Source: CAYYNP01 sp964472545 (GTDB taxonomy: Bacteria; Planctomycetota; Planctomycetia; Pirellulales; Thermoguttaceae). From it: 14,672 nt of DNA. The translations under genes were made by a program, and so were the position numbers. The stretch spans positions 1 to 14,672 of the forward strand of contig CAYYNP010000255.1 of assembly GCA_964472545.1 (NCBI GenBank). The letters run 5' to 3'. Every line of letters begins with the position of its first letter. Position 1 is the stretch's first letter. The notes under the pieces are model-generated. The model was not told the origin of the DNA, did no database searches, and worked only from the letters and a program-made list of their open reading frames with translations. This document shows positions 12,971 through 14,672 of the stretch, in pieces.

Positions 12971-14672
12971 GTGCGAACCACGCTTGCGCTGGAGAAAGTC
13001 AGTCAGCTTGTTGAAGGAAGACACGAGAATCCGTTTGAATTGCTGGGCCCCCACGAAGTCGACGACTCGGGGCGTCGGGCGTTGGCGGTGCGCGCGTTTC
13101 TGCCGGAGTCTACCCGGGCCTGGGTAGTCGATCCGGAGCACGCCGAGCCGGCGCGTCCGATGCGAAAGATCCATCCGGCCGGGTTGTTCGAGGCGATTTG
13201 CCCTCACCCGAACGGTGATGGCCCCGGCCGCTACATGATCCGGCAGGCCGAAGAGGGCGGTAAGAAGAGCATCATGCACGATCCCTACTCATTCCCACAC
13301 CTGTTGACCGATTACGATCTGCACTTGCTGAACGAAGGAACGCACTGGCAGTGTTACGAACGGCTGGGGGCCCATTTGCGCACGATCGACGGCGTCGACG
13401 GCGTGAACTTCGCGGTTTGGGCACCCAACGCCAGCGGTATCAGCCTGGTGGGCGACTTCAACGGTTGGGATGCGCGGCGGCATCCGATGCGTAAGCACAT
13501 TCCCAGCGGCTTCTGGGAGTTGTTTGTGCCGGGGCTGAGCGAGGGCACCCTCTATAAGTTTCGCATCCGCCACAACGACGAGGAGTTCGAGAAGGCCGAT
13601 CCCTTTGGCTTTGCGGCCGAGGTACCGCCGCGCACCGCCTCGAAGGTCGTCGATCTGGACCGCTATCACTGGCACGACTCGAAGTGGGTCGACGCCCGGG
13701 GGCAAACCGATTGGCTGAGCCGGCCGTTGTCGTTTTACGAGGTCCATTTGGGAAGTTGGAAACGGCCCGGCGACAATCCTACCGATTGGCTGAGCTACCG
13801 CGACCTGGCCCATCAACTCGTCGACTACTGCAAGGAGATGGGCTACACCCACCTGGAATTGCTGCCGGTCAGCGAGCATCCGCTGTCGGCGAGTTGGGGC
13901 TACCAGACGGTCGGCTACTACGCGGCCACCAGCCGCTTCGGCACGCCGCACGACTTCATGTACTTTGTCGATCTCTGCCACCAGAACGATATCGGCGTGG
14001 TGCTGGATTGGGTGCCGGCCCATTTCCCCCGCGACTCCCACGGCCTGCGCCGTTTCGACGGCACCGCGCTCTACGAGCACGCCGATCCGCGTCAGGGCGA
14101 CCACCGCGACTGGGGCACCCACATCTTCAACTACGGCCGCCACGAGGTCCGCAACTACCTGATCTCCAACGCGCTGTTCTGGTACGACAAGTACCACATC
14201 GACGGAGTCCGCGTCGACGCCGTGGCTTCGATGCTCTATCTCGATTACAGCCGCGAGGAGGGCGATTGGGTACCCAACGACTTCGGCGGGCGCGAGAACC
14301 TACCGGCGATCTCGCTGCTGAAGGAGTTCAACGAGCAGAGTCACCTGCAATACCCCGGCGTGTTGACGATCGCCGAGGAGTCGACCGCCTGGCCGAGCGT
14401 CTCCCGGCCGACGTACGTGGGCGGGCTGGGCTTCAGCCTGAAGTGGAACATGGGCTGGATGAACGACACGCTGAAGTACATCGGCCACGAGCCGATCCAC
14501 CGCAAGTATCACCACGACGAGTTGACCTTCAGCCTGATTTACGCCTTCCACGAGAACTTCGTGTTGCCGCTTTCGCACGACGAAGTGGTCCACATGAAAG
14601 GCTCGCTGTTGGACCAGGTGCCCGGCGATCTGTGGCAGAAGTTCGCCAACCTCCGCTCGCTCTACGGCTACA
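12971..14672 (+). CDS. glgB: 1,4-alpha-glucan branching enzyme GlgB (3' end outside window)
   Basis: The frame is open from a GTG at 12971 to the window end, giving 567 complete codons of a protein of roughly 650-750 residues. The N-terminal beta domain is recognised by HENPFELLGPHE (18-29), the CBM48-like domain by VNFAVWAPNASGISLVGDFN (147-166), and the GH13 barrel by YEVHLGSWKRPGD (257-269) and the WGYQTVGYYA segment. The catalytic triad is complete: nucleophile D416 (GVRVDAV), acid/base E469 (TIAEES) and D537 (LSHDEVVH), with spacings of 53 and 68 as in E. coli (D405, E458, D526). It makes alpha-1,6 branches in glycogen. The GTG start has AAGGAGGT at 12959-12966, 4 bases before it. A perfect palindrome TAGATATCTA at 12934-12943 lies in the 99-base gap upstream. 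No other glg gene is visible in the window. Confidence 0.97.
   Translation, partial: MRTTLALEKVSQLVEGRHENPFELLGPHEVDDSGRRALAVRAFLPESTRAWVVDPEHAEPARPMRKIHPAGLFEAICPHPNGDGPGRYMIRQAEEGGKKSIMHDPYSFPHLLTDYDLHLLNEGTHWQCYERLGAHLRTIDGVDGVNFAVWAPNASGISLVGDFNGWDARRHPMRKHIPSGFWELFVPGLSEGTLYKFRIRHNDEEFEKADPFGFAAEVPPRTASKVVDLDRYHWHDSKWVDARGQTDWLSRPLSFYEVHLGSWKRPGDNPTDWLSYRDLAHQLVDYCKEMGYTHLELLPVSEHPLSASWGYQTVGYYAATSRFGTPHDFMYFVDLCHQNDIGVVLDWVPAHFPRDSHGLRRFDGTALYEHADPRQGDHRDWGTHIFNYGRHEVRNYLISNALFWYDKYHIDGVRVDAVASMLYLDYSREEGDWVPNDFGGRENLPAISLLKEFNEQSHLQYPGVLTIAEESTAWPSVSRPTYVGGLGFSLKWNMGWMNDTLKYIGHEPIHRKYHHDELTFSLIYAFHENFVLPLSHDEVVHMKGSLLDQVPGDLWQKFANLRSLYGY

Noticed and set aside
13289..14197. Minus-strand 302-codon frame opposite glgB
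   Set aside because: The GlgB catalytic triad and domains on the plus strand are unambiguous.

Overview
The window looks like a chromosomal segment of a planctomycete, probably of the Pirellulales type. The evidence is the uniformly high GC content; a protein opening with the 'YYQWLGIPPEEQPPDHYRLLG' J-like domain that is very common in planctomycetes, followed by a WD40 propeller; an ECF sigma factor operon; a Tat-exported enolase-superfamily protein; and short operons with GTG starts. This assignment rests on family recognition, not on a marker gene. No rRNA, tRNA, transposase or CRISPR array was seen.

Layout. 1-266 holds no recognisable gene. 267-797 (-) is a very short family-2 glycosyltransferase that lacks the DXD metal motif. 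Divergent from it, 1024-3119 (+) is a tightly overlapping pair: a DUF1611 protein and an enolase-superfamily epimerase/racemase. This is the arrangement described for dgcN-dgcA, in which D-glutamate is N-acetylated and N-acetyl-D-glutamate is then racemised. 3278-5095 (+) is a membrane-anchored J-like/proline-rich/WD40 protein. Convergent to it, 5145-7589 (-) is a three-gene operon: an ECF sigma factor, then a one-TM protein in the usual anti-sigma position but without a zinc motif, then a secreted protein with a TolC/adaptor-like alpha-hairpin. The gap upstream of the sigma gene carries a near-perfect inverted repeat with 33-base arms. 7819-9054 (+) is a Tat-exported mandelate-racemase-type enolase. 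9217-11904 (+) is a two-gene unit: a membrane glycosyltransferase like dolichyl-phosphate mannosyltransferase, and a protein with a heparinase/alginate-lyase-like architecture. A 334-base gap of lower GC follows. 12239-12871 (+) is an RNase HI-fold protein whose catalytic carboxylates appear to be replaced. 12971 to the window end (+) is glgB, the glycogen branching enzyme, cut off by the window.

The genes form several independent small units rather than one pathway. The themes are amino-acid/acid-sugar enolase chemistry (two units), cell-surface polysaccharide work (two glycosyltransferases and the lyase-like protein), envelope signalling (sigma operon), and glycogen synthesis (glgB). The best candidates for something undescribed are the sigma/one-TM/TolC-hairpin operon and the catalytically altered RNase H protein beside glgB.
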